Positions 42,062 to 50,776 of a stretch of DNA of 64,000 bases are shown here, piece after piece. The notes beneath the pieces were generated by a model. The model was given only the letters and a program-made list of their open reading frames with translations, ran no database searches and was not told the DNA's origin. Source of the stretch: Hahella sp. HN01 (GTDB taxonomy: Bacteria; Pseudomonadota; Gammaproteobacteria; Pseudomonadales; Oleiphilaceae). The stretch spans positions 1-64,000 of the forward strand of contig NZ_JAHMIN010000035.1 in the NCBI RefSeq assembly GCF_018986435.1, read 5' to 3'. Position 1 is the first letter of the stretch, and every line of letters starts with the position of its first letter. The position numbers were made by a program, and so were the translations under genes.

Positions 42062-43570
42062 TTAACTAGCGGTGTTAACCTCTGTCGTCAGATGCAGCTC
42101 CGACACCAGGCGATCGGCCTGATAATGTGGGCGCAAGTAAATAGTGGTGGCGAAGGAGCCGGGCTTCTCGGGTATCTCTTTGACTTGCACCGAGCCTTCA
42201 CGCAGCGGATAACGCGCCTGCATGAACCAGTCCGCATCTTCCTGCGAGGTGACATACTGGGTCAGCCAACGCTGCAGCTCGCGCTCGCAGTCTTCCGCCC
42301 GCCTGACGGAGCCGATCATATCGCGGGTAATCACTTTGATATAGTGGGCGAAGCGGGAGCCGCACAAAACATGCTGTAGCAGTGAGGACAGCCTGGAGTT
42401 GGCGCTGGCGATCCGGTCCTGAAATACTTTCGCACGGTGCAGGGTGGGGGTGCTGTAAAACACGCCCATAGGAACGTCGTAGCACTGACAGAGCGCAATG
42501 AGTCCATGCTCACTGAGCGCGCGTTCGCGTTCGTCGGAAAAAACGGCGTCAACAATCGGCTTATGCGCGATTTTCTTGGCGTCCGTAGCAAAAGCGTCCA
42601 CGACCAGATTGTCGACGGCGCCGCCCGCCATGTGATCGCGAAGCAAACCGCGAATATGCGAAAACCAGCCTACTTCAGTGAATTCGCGTATCAATACTTT
42701 GGCCAACGCAAAGTTGGCGTATCCCCACAAGTAGTTTTCATTGGAAGCCTGAGCGTGCTTTTCTGAGAAAAGCAGCCCGCCATGTGGGGCGATCTGAATA
42801 GAGTAGGGATTGCGGATCAGCACGCGGGGCATCGTCAGTCCCAAAAAGCGCGTGTCAGGGTGATCGCGCAAACTGTTCCAGGAAATGTAGTCCTGTTCGC
42901 TGAAAAGTTGCTTCAGGCTGATCGGGCTGGTGATTTCCGGGAAGCTCGCCATTTCAAACAACTGGGGCGCGGCGTTAAGCAGTATCGGCGAAAAGGACGC
43001 TGCGCCGATTTCCGCCAGACGCTCCAGAGTGGGAATGTCGTTAAAACGGTGTCCCGCAAAGGGCTTATGGGCCACCTCAAAATTCATCAAGATGATGCCG
43101 TAGGGCTCGCCCCCAGGCACGTCGTATTCTTCGCTGTATATCTTGTGGAATAACTGACTCTGGTCGAACTCCACGGAGCGATTTACGTCCTTGGTGATTT
43201 CAGACCAAGTGATATCCAGGAAACGGATCTTCACCAGCTTGCGACCATATGAATAACTCACCACGTCGTACAGGCTGCGCCAGGCGCGCTCTAAATCCTG
43301 AAACTTGCTGTGGTGAAGAATTTGGTTAACCTGGTTGATGATCTTGTTGTCGATCTGGGCGACGGCTCTTTGCAGCCAAAGAATCAGGTAGTCGTAATCC
43401 AGCGGCTTACCGGCGGCTTTGTCCTCGTAACACCAATCTGGAAGTTTGATCAGTTGAAGTATCTTCTTTAGCGCGATCACTTCAGCGGAGCTTGGCCCCT
43501 GCGTGCGCTTCTGCACAACTCCGTAGGTAAACGGCATGGGGTTGTCGTTTGGAGATACTTTATTCTGCAT
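42062..43570 (-). CDS. Second TssC-like sheath protein (ImpD-type)
   Basis: 502 residues, full-length member of the EvpB/VipB (TssC) family: HSKFQDLERAWRSLYDVV, VEFDQSQLFHKIYSEEYDVPGGEPYG, SFSPILLNAAPQLF and YLRPHYQADRLVSELHLT at the end. It is only partly similar to the adjacent tssC (for example SWRGLHHLI becomes AWRSLYDVV). Some T6SS clusters have two such genes (ImpC/ImpD, TssC40/TssC41). It may form part of the sheath or cap its base; which is unclear. Confidence 0.9.
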   Translation of the reverse strand: MQNKVSPNDNPMPFTYGVVQKRTQGPSSAEVIALKKILQLIKLPDWCYEDKAAGKPLDYDYLILWLQRAVAQIDNKIINQVNQILHHSKFQDLERAWRSLYDVVSYSYGRKLVKIRFLDITWSEITKDVNRSVEFDQSQLFHKIYSEEYDVPGGEPYGIILMNFEVAHKPFAGHRFNDIPTLERLAEIGAASFSPILLNAAPQLFEMASFPEITSPISLKQLFSEQDYISWNSLRDHPDTRFLGLTMPRVLIRNPYSIQIAPHGGLLFSEKHAQASNENYLWGYANFALAKVLIREFTEVGWFSHIRGLLRDHMAGGAVDNLVVDAFATDAKKIAHKPIVDAVFSDERERALSEHGLIALCQCYDVPMGVFYSTPTLHRAKVFQDRIASANSRLSSLLQHVLCGSRFAHYIKVITRDMIGSVRRAEDCERELQRWLTQYVTSQEDADWFMQARYPLREGSVQVKEIPEKPGSFATTIYLRPHYQADRLVSELHLTTEVNTAS

Positions 43571-43631
43571 CTTGGATTTGCGTAAGTCTGCCCGGAGAAC
43601 GTTTATTTATTGGTTTAATTCTAAAATTTAA

Positions 43632-43664
43632 GCCGGGCTTGCACTCTAAGAGAGCAGGCCCGGC
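43632..43664 (-). terminator. Attenuator-like hairpin between tssC and the second tssC-like gene
   Basis: On the minus strand, GCCGGGCCTGCTCTC pairs with GAGTGCAAGCCCGGC around a short loop, with two mismatches. The stem is followed by TTAAATTTTAG. It lies about 35 nt after the tssC stop in a 129-nt gap, the largest inside this gene run. It could lower expression of downstream baseplate genes relative to the abundant sheath proteins. Confidence 0.65.
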
Positions 43665-43699
43665 CCAAGCATGTCGCTTACTGTTCCTGAGCGGTTTTA

Positions 43700-45193
43700 T
43701 CAACCGGACTTAGGAATCTCCGCAACCAGACGTAGAGAAGTGGTGAGCTCTTCCATTTGCAGCCATGGGCGCAAGTGAGCAACGGCGCTGAAAGAACCAG
43801 GAGATTCTGGGTTCTCTTTAACCTCAACGCGCGCTTCAGCCAATGGATACTTCGCCTTGGATTCGGGCGATGCGTCCGGGTTGCTGTTGCAGTAAGTGTT
43901 GATCCAGTTGTTCAACCAACGTTCTGCGCCTTTGGCGTCCATGAAGGAGCCAATCTTGTCGCGAGCCATAACCTTCAGGTAGTGGGCGACGCGCGAGGTT
44001 GCCATGATGTAAGGCAGTCTTGCGGAGATCGCTGCGTTTGCGGTCGCGTCGGCTTTGTCGAACTTCTTGGCCTTCTGGCAGGTCTGTGAACCGAAGAATA
44101 CGGCATAGTCAGTATTCTTGTAGTGCAACAGGGGCAGGAAGCCTTGTTTGGACAATTCAGCTTCACGACGTTCAGTGATGCCCACTTCGGTCGGGCACTT
44201 CTGGTCAACGTCGCCGTCATCGCTGACGAACAAGTGAGAAGGCAGGCCAGTTACTTTACCGCCATTCTCTGCGCCACGAATCGCTACACACCAGCCGTGT
44301 TCAGCGAAAGCCTGAGTCAGGGTGGTGCCCATAACATAGGCGGCGTTCATCCACGCAAACTTGTCGTGCTCGACATTCGCGGCTTTGCCAGTTTTGGAGT
44401 CGATCGGCAGCTCTTCATAGTTGAAGTCTTCGATGGACTTGCCGTTTCTGCCGTAGGGCATGCGAGACAATACGCGCGGCATAACCAGGGTGACGAAACG
44501 GGAGTCGTCGGAATCCCGGAAGCTGCGCCAGGGGATGTATTCCTGAGTCTCAAATATTTTCTCCAGATCGCGCGGGGTGGAGAGTTCGGTGAAGTCATCA
44601 AAGCCGAACATCTGTGGGCCAGCAGCGGAAATGAAGGGGCAGAAACCAGCGGCTGAAACGCCCGCCATGTTTTGCAGCAACTCTACGTCTTCCGGGTGGT
44701 TGGAGAATTCAAAGTCGCCGATCAGCGCGCCGTAAGGCTCGCCACCTGCGGTGCCGAATTCTGACTCATAGATTTTCTTGAAGATCTGGCTTTGGTCGAA
44801 CTCAACCGCTTTGTCCAGGTCTTTGTACAGCTCACGCTTGCCGATGTTCAGCATGCGGATTTTCAGCGAGGAGCTGGTCTCGGAATTCATGATCAGGTGG
44901 TGCAGACCGCGCCAGGAGCCTTCCAGCTTCTGGAATTTGTCGTCGTGCATGATGGCGGCCAATTGCTTGGACATCAACGCATCGATCTGATCAATCGCTT
45001 TATTTATGGTGACGGTGAGGTTGCGGTCCCATTTGACCATACCTGCGCCCGCTTGTTTCGCCAGGTTTGCGATCAGGTCCTGGGCTTGCTCAGGCTCGGT
45101 TTGTTTGGTGGCGGTAATCGCCATGTCCAGCAGACTGGAGCTGGATTCTTCCGCTGCTCCGGATTCCTGACCTTGTAATTCTGCGTCGCTCAT
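43700..45193 (-). CDS. tssC: T6SS sheath large subunit TssC
   Basis: 497 residues with the canonical TssC/VipB motifs: [61 protein letters not shown] and the C-terminal [22 protein letters not shown]. With TssB it builds the contractile sheath in the cytoplasm. Its start overlaps the tssB stop by one base (TAATG). Family certainty is very high. Confidence 0.96.
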   Translation of the reverse strand: MSDAELQGQESGAAEESSSSLLDMAITATKQTEPEQAQDLIANLAKQAGAGMVKWDRNLTVTINKAIDQIDALMSKQLAAIMHDDKFQKLEGSWRGLHHLIMNSETSSSLKIRMLNIGKRELYKDLDKAVEFDQSQIFKKIYESEFGTAGGEPYGALIGDFEFSNHPEDVELLQNMAGVSAAGFCPFISAAGPQMFGFDDFTELSTPRDLEKIFETQEYIPWRSFRDSDDSRFVTLVMPRVLSRMPYGRNGKSIEDFNYEELPIDSKTGKAANVEHDKFAWMNAAYVMGTTLTQAFAEHGWCVAIRGAENGGKVTGLPSHLFVSDDGDVDQKCPTEVGITERREAELSKQGFLPLLHYKNTDYAVFFGSQTCQKAKKFDKADATANAAISARLPYIMATSRVAHYLKVMARDKIGSFMDAKGAERWLNNWINTYCNSNPDASPESKAKYPLAEARVEVKENPESPGSFSAVAHLRPWLQMEELTTSLRLVAEIPKSG

Positions 45194-45726
45194 TAGGCAT
45201 CTCCTCCGTCTTCATCTTTGGCCGGGCTACGCTCTTCCACTTCTTTGCTCAATACCGCCATCTTGTCTGCGTCAGATAGGACCTGTTCCAACAAGCCTTC
45301 CAGCTCTTCAGAGCGGTCAGCTTTACTCAGCAGGTCGCGCAGGCGGTTACGCGCTTCCAGCAACTCTTTCAGCGCTGGAATTTGTTTAACGATGTTCTGT
45401 GGCTCGAAATCTTCAATAGAATTGAAAGCGAGACTCATGCCTACTTGCTTGTCAGGGTCGCCGGAAATTTCGTCTTGTACTTTGAGGTCCAAAGTGGGAG
45501 CGACTTTCTCCATGATTTCATTGAAGTTGTCACGGTCAATGTTGACGAACTTGCGCTCTTTCAGGGATTTCTTGGCGTCAGTATTGTCGCCTGAGTAATC
45601 GCCCATGACCCCAACTACAAATGGCAGCTCTTTTTTGACTTCCGCACCACCAGTTTCCACATCATAAGTAATGTGCACTCGCGGCTTGCGGACTCTGTTT
45701 AATTTATCCTGTAGGCTATCTGACAT
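45193..45726 (-). CDS. tssB: T6SS sheath small subunit TssB
   Basis: 177 residues: [57 protein letters not shown] and [23 protein letters not shown], all typical of TssB/VipA. An AGAGGAC site precedes the ATG by about 8 nt. It pairs with TssC in the sheath. A 79-nt gap separates it from tssA. Confidence 0.96.
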   Translation of the reverse strand: MSDSLQDKLNRVRKPRVHITYDVETGGAEVKKELPFVVGVMGDYSGDNTDAKKSLKERKFVNIDRDNFNEIMEKVAPTLDLKVQDEISGDPDKQVGMSLAFNSIEDFEPQNIVKQIPALKELLEARNRLRDLLSKADRSEELEGLLEQVLSDADKMAVLSKEVEERSPAKDEDGGDA

Positions 45727-45805
45727 TATTAAGTCCTCTTTGATTTAGCTGTAGGTATCCGGTTAAGCGTCAAAAAAATTTTTAACCCTTTAATCTGTTG
45801 ATTTG

Positions 45806-47071
45806 TCACCAACCCTCGCCACTGCCTCCGTCTCTACCCCAGTTTTCACTCGAGCTTTGCTCGGGCTCGGAAGCATCCTCGGCTTTCGCTTTTGGCTCAG
45901 GAATGGTGACCGCTCTCGCCGTTTGCGATAACTGGCCGATTGGAGCTGCGTCTTCGCCAATTTGAATACCCGTCATTAAAGCATAGCGCGCCCGTGCTTC
46001 TTCGTCAGGTATCAGCTCCATGAGCAGTTCTTGAATAGACATTCTACCCCAGCTGGCGGCTCTTTCAATGGCTCCGCAGAGGGGGGAATGCGGTTCTGTC
46101 TTGCGGAAATATTCGGCGATCACCAATAGATGGTTGATAGCGTCTTCGCGACTTCTGAAGGGTCCGTGCGCAACGCCGCCTCTCATTTGCTGACCGCCTC
46201 CTCCGCTATTGTTTCCGCCTGATTGGCCGTCATCGGTCTGCATCGGCGCTTCATCATCGGAAAGCAGCTTGTTTTTCATCAGGCGCTTATACAGCTCTTC
46301 AACTTCCTGCAGCGCATTCTTGACGCCACTGGTGGGAAGGCTGGCTTTGCTGCCGCTTTCTGAGCATTTGGCGTCGACCAGTTCGCCGATCTCCTGCCAT
46401 AACGCCAGCGCTTCCTGAATATCTTCATAAATATTCTGCGCTTTGTCAGGGCTCACGGTGAGGAGTTGCTGGTTAACGATATCCTCACTAAGACTCAACT
46501 CTTCAAAGCGGCGAATACGCTCCTCTGGGTCTTCGATGTCCAGAGCGTCCTGAAGGCGACCGTAAGAAGTCAGAGTCAGCACGTTTTCCGTATCGTCAGT
46601 CAATGGCGTATTTTTGATCGGTAGCACCAGTGTGCCTGTACCGTCCTCGCCGTTGAGCGATATCAGTGGATAGATGCGGGTTTCTACGCCATCTTCGTCA
46701 GGAAGCGGGTAGACCGTGTCCCAAAAGTTTTCGACCAAGCCTTTAATGATCTGAAGACCATCGCGAAGTCCGGTGAAACCTTCCAGTTTCAGTAACGCTT
46801 CGGTAAACCACGCGGCGACTTCAAGGTCTTTGCTTTTGCGTTTAAGAATTGTTGGGGCGAGACGACGGATCTCCCGCCATTGTTCAACCAGCTCCAGTTC
46901 GCCGTTGGCGTCAAAGCGCGCAGCCTTGGCCAGAGATACGACTTTGCGACGCGCGGCCTTGGCGGCGCTGAAGTCACTGTCGTTTTCATCTCTTAGGTCG
47001 GTTCCGGATGGATTCTCGTCACTGATTGGCGAGAAGAAAGGCTCTAACTCAATAATATTGTCAGACGCCAT
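45806..47071 (-). CDS. tssA: T6SS TssA (ImpA-type) protein
   Basis: 421 residues from the ATG at 47071, which has a GGAG about 10 nt upstream and puts the ImpA N-domain at the very start (LEPFFSPISDENPSGTDLRDE). The open frame continues to 47143 but that extension has no family match. ImpA motifs AAWFTEALLKLEGFTGLRDGL and FWDTVYPLPDEDG follow. The C-terminal half has SREDAINHLLVIAEYFRKTEPHSPL, the usual TssA tail. It ends with a Glu/Ser-rich tail. It coordinates sheath priming at the baseplate. Confidence 0.92.
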   Translation of the reverse strand: MASDNIIELEPFFSPISDENPSGTDLRDENDSDFSAAKAARRKVVSLAKAARFDANGELELVEQWREIRRLAPTILKRKSKDLEVAAWFTEALLKLEGFTGLRDGLQIIKGLVENFWDTVYPLPDEDGVETRIYPLISLNGEDGTGTLVLPIKNTPLTDDTENVLTLTSYGRLQDALDIEDPEERIRRFEELSLSEDIVNQQLLTVSPDKAQNIYEDIQEALALWQEIGELVDAKCSESGSKASLPTSGVKNALQEVEELYKRLMKNKLLSDDEAPMQTDDGQSGGNNSGGGGQQMRGGVAHGPFRSREDAINHLLVIAEYFRKTEPHSPLCGAIERAASWGRMSIQELLMELIPDEEARARYALMTGIQIGEDAAPIGQLSQTARAVTIPEPKAKAEDASEPEQSSSENWGRDGGSGEGW

Positions 47072-47445
47072 AATGTATTTACTCCATAAAATCGTTCGGC
47101 GCTCGGAAATAGAGGAGTATGTCCGATTTTTCCCTGAAATCAATGTTGTTTAAGACATCGGCCGGTCGTGAATCTTGTTTTTCACGGCTGGCAGGGGGCT
47201 TCTCACAACCCTTGTCCAGGGTTCCGGGAAGGCCGGTTAATATACTAAAGTATTCGCTTTCAGGCTAGCTCGCCCCTTACTTTTTTGGCGCTAGCCCTTT
47301 GTTTTATAAGCTTCCTTTTGGGATTAGGGCGAATGGTTTAGCTGGGTGTCGTGCATTTGGCGGACCCAATTATCAGGACCAATTACTGAACGGAAATGGG
47401 CTTATTAAAGGTTGGGATAATTTGCAAAAAGCAGGTTTGTATAGT
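47072..47445. promoter_or_regulatory. Divergent upstream region of the tss operon with several hairpins
   Basis: This gap holds small dyads: AACCCT-TGTCC-AGGGTT (47207-47223), ATACT-AA-AGTAT (47242-47253) and GGCTAGC paired with GCTAGCC around a TTTTTT-containing loop (47263-47297). They may be terminator or operator elements. The frame of the next gene stays open from a TTG at 47299, right on the last hairpin, which argues against that start. I see no clear -24/-12 element despite many T6SS operons using sigma-54. Confidence 0.45.
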
Positions 47446-48372
47446 TTGGCGTGGGGAGCTTCACATTGCCTTGTTAAGGGAAAAAAGCGCGGTAAATTCA
47501 TTGTCTTACTAATGGCTTTATTGTGTCCTTTTGTTACTGGATGCGCAGGCCTTGCTACACCGCCGGATGTGGAAGATGGCGTGGCGGGCTATGTGAACGC
47601 TGACGACTTTAATATGTGGCTGGCTTACAAGAATGGAGCAGCTATAAGTACAGAAGGTGTGCCCGGTGAATCCGACTTGCAAGCGCCCCTGATTGTTGCA
47701 ATAGAGGGAGACGGCCTGCCTTGGAGTCGCCCTTGGCGCATCTCCTCCGATCCAACGTCTCCAGATCCTCTTATGTTTGACTGGTATCGACAATGGCAGG
47801 GTGAAGCATTGTATCTAGGGAGGCCTTGCTATTTCGGAGCCAGATCCAGTCGCTTTCCCCCAGCGCCCTGGGATAGGGAAAAACCGCCGGAAACGCAGCC
47901 TTGTTTCGCCTATTGGTATACGCATGGTCGTTACAGTGAAGAAGTTGTGACGGCGATGGCTCAGGCTCTGCGAATGAAAGCTGGCGATCGCCCATTGCTA
48001 TTGCTGGGGCATAGTGGCGGCGGGACCCTGGCGATGCTGCTGGCGGCGCGGATGAATAATGTTGAAGCGGTGATGACGCTGTCTGGAAATTTGGATGTGG
48101 CGGCATGGACGTCAGGACACAATTTCTCCAGGTTGACGGGATCTCTCGATCCAGCTGTTTTGCCGCCTCTTGATCGTGATGTCAGGCAATGGCATTGGGC
48201 GGCCAGCGGAGATGAGACCGTGAAGCCGGAATGGATAGAAAAGGAAGCTGCGCGGCAGCAAGCGATTATTCAGTTAGGCCCCGCCACTAAGCATGGCGAC
48301 TGGCGACTCTATTGGGCGGAGATAAATGAAGCTGTTTCGCAGCTAAAAGCAACTATAAGCCGACAAAGATAA
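47446..48372 (+). CDS. Lipoprotein of the alpha/beta-hydrolase type near the T6SS genes
   Basis: About 308 residues if it starts at the TTG at 47446 (AGG about 10 nt upstream); the frame is open from 47299 but a good start is not evident. A basic segment (KGKKRGKF), a hydrophobic stretch and lipobox FVTGC give a lipoprotein signal. The mature part has PLIVAIEGDGLPW, LLLLGHSGGGTLAMLLA (nucleophile elbow G-H-S-G-G) and a possible acid/His region (GPATKHGDW). A serine hydrolase of the envelope is likely; substrate unknown. It could be a T6SS accessory, but only position suggests that. Confidence 0.72.
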   Translation: MAWGASHCLVKGKKRGKFIVLLMALLCPFVTGCAGLATPPDVEDGVAGYVNADDFNMWLAYKNGAAISTEGVPGESDLQAPLIVAIEGDGLPWSRPWRISSDPTSPDPLMFDWYRQWQGEALYLGRPCYFGARSSRFPPAPWDREKPPETQPCFAYWYTHGRYSEEVVTAMAQALRMKAGDRPLLLLGHSGGGTLAMLLAARMNNVEAVMTLSGNLDVAAWTSGHNFSRLTGSLDPAVLPPLDRDVRQWHWAASGDETVKPEWIEKEAARQQAIIQLGPATKHGDWRLYWAEINEAVSQLKATISRQR

Positions 48373-48581
48373 ACAATAATCGCGTTGCACAGGCGCTGGA
48401 TGCGATCAATACTTTATTTGTAAAAAATTATTCTTTGTATCGAGCGGAGGCCGGACGTCGGCGTTCAGGGTTTTGGGCGAGAACGTCGCTTTATCTGTTG
48501 CCTGTTCGGATAAGCAGGAGGCGCCATCGTTTGCGGTGACGCCAGGGCAGTACAGCAGCGTTGATAAAAGTGAGATGAATT

Positions 48582-50489
48582 ATGACACGCAGACAAGGTA
48601 TGAGCAGTAAACAGCACAGGTCATTAAAAAAGCGTACCCCATGGGGGCTGCCTGTCATGGTCGCAGCGGGCGCCTTGGCTGCGTGCAGCAGTCAGCCGGT
48701 GGATCAGGCTGGCGATAAGGGAACGGAAGCGGACAAATTAATGGTGGTGGACTGTCTGTTGCCTGGGCAGATTCGTCAGTTAGGGGCCAACGCCCGATTT
48801 TTGACCGCCCGCCGCCCGATTAAGACGACTGCCTCTGAATGCGCTATCCGAGGAGGCGAATTCACTGCCTTTGATAGAGCCGATTACTCTACTGCGTTGA
48901 AAGTCTGGCTGGAGCAGGCCAAATCCGGAGATGCTGAAGCGCAGACATACGTCGGCGAGATTTATGAAAAAGGTTTGGGACTGGCGCCGGATTATGAAGT
49001 GGCTGCGGTTTGGTATCGCCGCGCCGCGGACCAGAATTTCACACGGGCTCAGATTAACCTGGGCAATCTTTATGAAAAAGGACTTGGGGTTAATAAAGAC
49101 CCTATCATGGCGTTGAACTGGTATCGTCGCGCCTCAGGCCTGGATGGCGACAATCTGCAATATGCGTCCACCATTATTGCGAATGATGCCCTGCAGAAAG
49201 AACTGTCCAATCTGCAAGGCGAAGTAAGCAAGCTGGAGCAGTACAAGGCGCAAACAGAGGAAGAGAAGCGTCGCGCGGCCGAAAAGGCGAGGGCGGAACA
49301 GCTGGCCAAGCAGGAGCGTGACAAAGCCAATCAGGCCACTCAGACTGCGACGCTTGAAGTAGCAAGCTTAGACCCCACTCTGGCTCCCCCCTCCATTCAG
49401 ATCCTAGACCCTCCCATTTCGTTGACTCGCAGTGGCCCCACGGTCTTGCTGCGCAATGCGGTGAGTGAGAAGGAAATTATCGGTAAAGTTGAGTCTCCCG
49501 CAGGCTTGAAGTCGTTCACGGTGAACGGCAAGAGAGTTGATGTGGATGAATTCAACTTATTCTTTATCAAGGTGCCGGTACAGGGGCGTAAAACAGACGT
49601 CGCCATGAACGCAACGGATAAAGTGGATCAACGCGTCGGTTTCGGCTTTTCCATGTTCCTTGATCAGGCGGCGAATCAGTCCCGCACTCAGAAAATCGAA
49701 TTTGACGCCAGCTCGCAGTCGCCTAAATTCGATGGCGTCAGCTTTGGTCGCTATTACGCGCTGGTGATTGGTAACCGTGATTACGCCTATTACACGGATC
49801 TTGAAACACCAGAAAAAGACGCCCGCACCATTGCAGAAATGCTGAGCAAGCAATACGGCTTCAACACTAAACTGCTGCTTAACGCGACGCGCTATGAGCT
49901 GTTGTCCGCGCTAAACGAAATGCGTGAAAAACTGACGGAGCATGACAACCTGCTGATCTACTATGCAGGTCATGGCGAGTTGGATTCGCAGAATGATCGC
50001 GGCTACTGGCTGCCGGTGGACGCGGAGCCGGGCAACACGGCGAATTGGTTGTCCAACGTATCGATTTCCGACCAGTTGAACACCTTTAAAGCCAAGCATG
50101 TGATGGTGGTGGCGGACTCCTGTTACGCAGGCACTCTGTCTACCGCCTCGGTGGCGCGCCAGAGCGCAGTGGCGGAAAACGAACTACAGAAAGAGTGGCT
50201 GGAGCTGATGGTCGATGTCAAAGCTCGCACGGTGCTGACATCCGGAGGCGTGCGTCCGGTATTGGATAGCGGCGGCGGCGATCACTCCGTGTTTGCCCGG
50301 GCGTTTATCGAAGCGTTGAACACCAACAATGGTTTGATGGACGGTAACCGTCTGTTTATCTCTGTGCTCGGCGATGTGCGTAAGCGCTCACAGCAATTCG
50401 GTATTGATCAGATCCCTGATTATGGCGCGATCAAATACGCGGGCCATGAAGCAGGTGAGTTCTTCTTCGTAAAAGCGAAATCCATCTAA
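48582..50489 (+). CDS. Sel1-repeat lipoprotein with caspase-like (C14) domain
   Basis: 635 residues with lipobox LAAC after a basic N-terminus. Two Sel1-like repeats (about 105-185: EAQTYVGEIYEKGLGLAPDYEVAAVWYRRAADQ and its follower) precede a Lys/Glu-rich coiled coil (205-250). A caspase-like domain follows, with YYALVIGNRDYAYYTDLETPEKDA, catalytic His464 (IYYAGHGELD) and Cys514 (VVADSCYAGTLS). Such proteases cut after basic or acidic residues. Being a lipoprotein, it should act in the periplasm. It is followed by a strong terminator. Confidence 0.88.
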   Translation: MTRRQGMSSKQHRSLKKRTPWGLPVMVAAGALAACSSQPVDQAGDKGTEADKLMVVDCLLPGQIRQLGANARFLTARRPIKTTASECAIRGGEFTAFDRADYSTALKVWLEQAKSGDAEAQTYVGEIYEKGLGLAPDYEVAAVWYRRAADQNFTRAQINLGNLYEKGLGVNKDPIMALNWYRRASGLDGDNLQYASTIIANDALQKELSNLQGEVSKLEQYKAQTEEEKRRAAEKARAEQLAKQERDKANQATQTATLEVASLDPTLAPPSIQILDPPISLTRSGPTVLLRNAVSEKEIIGKVESPAGLKSFTVNGKRVDVDEFNLFFIKVPVQGRKTDVAMNATDKVDQRVGFGFSMFLDQAANQSRTQKIEFDASSQSPKFDGVSFGRYYALVIGNRDYAYYTDLETPEKDARTIAEMLSKQYGFNTKLLLNATRYELLSALNEMREKLTEHDNLLIYYAGHGELDSQNDRGYWLPVDAEPGNTANWLSNVSISDQLNTFKAKHVMVVADSCYAGTLSTASVARQSAVAENELQKEWLELMVDVKARTVLTSGGVRPVLDSGGGDHSVFARAFIEALNTNNGLMDGNRLFISVLGDVRKRSQQFGIDQIPDYGAIKYAGHEAGEFFFVKAKSI

Positions 50490-50507
50490 TTCGACATACT
50501 CTCCCCA

Positions 50508-50535
50508 GGGGGCGGACTTCTTCCGCCCCCTTTTT
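50508..50535 (+). terminator. Strong intrinsic terminator after the caspase-like gene
   Basis: A perfect 9-bp stem GGGGGCGGA/TCCGCCCCC with a CTTCT loop is followed by TTTTT. It starts 19 nt after the stop codon. Confidence 0.92.
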
Positions 50536-50776
50536 AATTCTCCCACCGCAAACGTCGCTTTTTTCGTAGAGCATTAATTTGCTGGATGAAACTGACAGTA
50601 AGACGTTATTATTTTTCCATTGACGATTTCCCGGCTTACTCCAGGCACTTCGGATTTTGACGCTATAGTTATACTAATAGCGCTTCCCATATAGCGTTTG
50701 CGTGAGCAGGCGAAGTGCTTGGACAAGCGGACCTAACCCTTTGAATTAATTGATAGCGCTGGACAGTAATTGAACG

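Noticed and set aside
41318-42379. 353-codon plus-strand frame across tssF, tssE and the second tssC-like gene
   Set aside because: Antisense to three certain genes with overlapping starts and stops; composition is that of a GC-rich shadow frame.
47072-47300. Sigma-54 promoter before tssA
   Set aside because: A TGGCAGGGGGCTTCT stretch lies on the wrong strand and lacks the -12 GC element.
47299-47445. N-terminal extension of the lipoprotein hydrolase from a TTG at 47299
   Set aside because: It starts on a hairpin, has no ribosome-binding site and would bury the lipoprotein signal 80 residues deep.
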